Below are positions 62,591 through 64,000 of a stretch of DNA of 64,000 nucleotides, one piece after another. Position 1 is the stretch's first letter, and each line of letters opens with the position of its first letter. Position numbers and translations under genes: made by a program. The stretch lies in assembly GCA_032622095.1 (NCBI GenBank), contig CP136064.1:220670205-220734204 (forward strand), read 5' to 3'. The stretch comes from Siphonodentalium dalli (Eukaryota; Mollusca; Scaphopoda; Gadilida; Siphonodentaliidae). Under the pieces are notes generated by a model that saw nothing but the letters and a program-made list of their open reading frames with translations, did no database searches and was not told the origin of the DNA.

Positions 62591-63223
62591 AGTATAACAT
62601 ACGCCATTATCCCATCTCCATGTTTAGCAACAGTGTGACATTGACACTTCCATTTAATGTTTGCGTGATCACATGCGTATCAAAGTTAAACGCGGGAGTG
62701 AAATGTTACTTCGAACAATAAAAGTAAAATTTCATCACACGTTTTACGAGTATTCTTTCGTACTGAATTAATTACCTAATGGGTCCAATTCCGTGATAAC
62801 CGTGATTTACGATTATCTCGTCTCCCGACTCACGCGATCATGCAGGTTTCAAATAGGTTTGCGCATTATCTACATTCTCTTTCGTTTTAAATCGATCCAT
62901 TCATTATCCAACGCTTACCTCAATTTATGGGGATATATTCTTACGGACACAAAACCCGCCTATAAATTTTTTCCTGCTGTCTGTGATAATTATATCCGCT
63001 ATCTCAGCTGCCCGATTATACTGTAAAACAATGTGGATCGTCGGGTCGATGGACCACTGCAGGTGTTCACATGGTTATTTTCACATGGTTATTTTTTTCA
63101 TTCATATATTATGTATAAATATTTTTATTTCCTTGAAATTAGTTATTATATATCGTTTTGGTTTATTTGAAATTAATTATATGCATGTTCTACGGCGGCC
63201 TGGAACCGCCACCTCCTCTTCAG
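62591..63223. other. Unassigned AT-rich sequence
   Basis: I see no repeat, RNA or credible frame. The frames at 62793-63026 and 62983-63279 are short and unrecognised; the latter runs into the minisatellite. Confidence 0.4.
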
Positions 63224-63482
63224 TTAGTATCCTGATATACCAGGTTACGTATCCTGATATACCAGGTTACGTATCCTGATATATCAGGTTAGTATCCTGA
63301 TATATCAGGTTATTATCCTGATATATCAGGTTATTATCCTGATATATCAGGTTATTATCCTGATATATCAGGTTACGTATCCTGATATATCAGGTTACGT
63401 ATCCTGATATATCAGGTTACGTATCCTGATATATCAGGTTATTATCCTGATATATCAGGTTATTATCCTGATATATCAGGTT
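63224..63482. repeat. Palindromic minisatellite, 12 copies, 21/22-bp period
   Basis: Twelve copies of CCTGATATATCAGG, a perfect 14-bp palindrome (the first two have ATAC in place of ATAT). They are separated by TTACGTAT (8 nt) or TTATTAT/TTAGTAT (7 nt). Spacer order is 8,8,7,7,7,7,8,8,8,7,7. It is not a CRISPR array: spacers are near-identical and too short. Confidence 0.95.
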
Positions 63483-64000
63483 GTCTCGACCAATCCAGAA
63501 TGTCGCCTCTCATTGGCGGAGGCTTGTGGTTGTTTCCATATTAAGTTTGGTGACGATGAGGATGAGTGATGTGGCATGTATATGTAGGCGATTAACCACA
63601 CACCCCTCACCAAACTTCATATGGATCTTCAGGGTGACCTCTAGATGGGAGCCTTCTATTTTCCCCGAAATTCGTTAGAAAACATGGCCGCCATCAGCCA
63701 TCTTGGATTTCAAATTTGGATCCATTGGCACACCCAGCAGAACAAATATCGGAACAAATATTTTAAAACTTTATACAGGCGTGTTTTGGGTCACCTCTGG
63801 GGATATCAAATGTTTCCGAATTTCGTTGAATGCATTTCCGCCATTTTGGATTTTAAACTTTGTATGACTAAATGATTTGGCACACAATACAGACCACATC
63901 TTTTATATAGTCCTTACTGAACTTCATATGGATCTTCTGGGAGATGGGAGCCACCAAAAATGTCATTGAAAAACATGGGATGTACAGCTGGGATGTATCC
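63483..64000 (+). repeat. Dispersed repeat with diverged about 150-300 bp internal units
   Basis: Two or three diverged units with AACTTCATATGGATCTTC (63613 and 63920), GGGT(G/C)ACCTCT (63632 and 63788), a TTCGTT(A/G) word, and ATGGCCGCCATC or CCGCCATTTTGGATTT. The 50410-50525 segment is another copy. The repeat is cut by the window end. No gene. Confidence 0.6.

Noticed and set aside
63224-63482. Possible CRISPR array
   Set aside because: Spacers are only 7-8 nt and nearly identical, and the genome is eukaryotic; it is a minisatellite.

Overview
The window is eukaryotic DNA, most likely from a marine invertebrate. The evidence is one spliced gene with consensus introns, LINE-like 3' tails, AT-rich intergenic sequence full of inverted-repeat elements, and a long satellite array. 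I see no bacterial operons, ribosome binding sites, tRNA, rRNA or CRISPR. I cannot name the species or phylum from the sequence.

Layout. (1) 1-648: a unique or mobile-element-derived flank with two LINE-like 3' tails, ending at a 100-N assembly gap (649-748). (2) 749-50034: a 49.3-kb head-to-tail satellite array, 38 units, almost all exactly 1353 bp. Each normal unit is a 902-bp spacer plus a 451-bp MITE-like insert (18-bp perfect terminal inverted repeats, flanked by TA). Three units lack the insert and carry a CTTTATAAAG scar. One unit carries a truncated, inverted insert. All four odd units are 902 bp long. The array ends on the right exactly at the last base of an insert, followed by TA. 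(3) 50035-64000: a transposon-rich flank. It holds one supportable protein gene on the minus strand (about 56098-58949, two joined exons). The gene encodes a C2H2 finger, a region with an AVDGKRI motif, a YqaJ/lambda-exonuclease-like nuclease with its active-site motifs present, and a C-terminal SSDGQWNR motif.

The gene lies inside a candidate 8.35-kb element bounded by a perfect 48-bp inverted repeat (51272-51319 and 59575-59622) with a possible 5-bp ATATA target duplication. I therefore think it is a transposon protein, or came from one. Around it lie a 710-bp foldback element, a 142-bp near-perfect palindrome, a tandem duplication, several two-copy dispersed repeats, a cluster of 12-15-nt G/C tracts, a GC-rich mosaic of inverted repeats (61639-62000) and a 12-copy minisatellite built on a 14-bp palindrome (63224-63482).

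The most unusual points are three. The satellite was built around, and ends at, a DNA-transposon insert with lengths in exact multiples of 451 bp. Its rare variant units recur 18,040 bp apart. The YqaJ nuclease gene may place a nuclease between two halves of a transposase-like fold.
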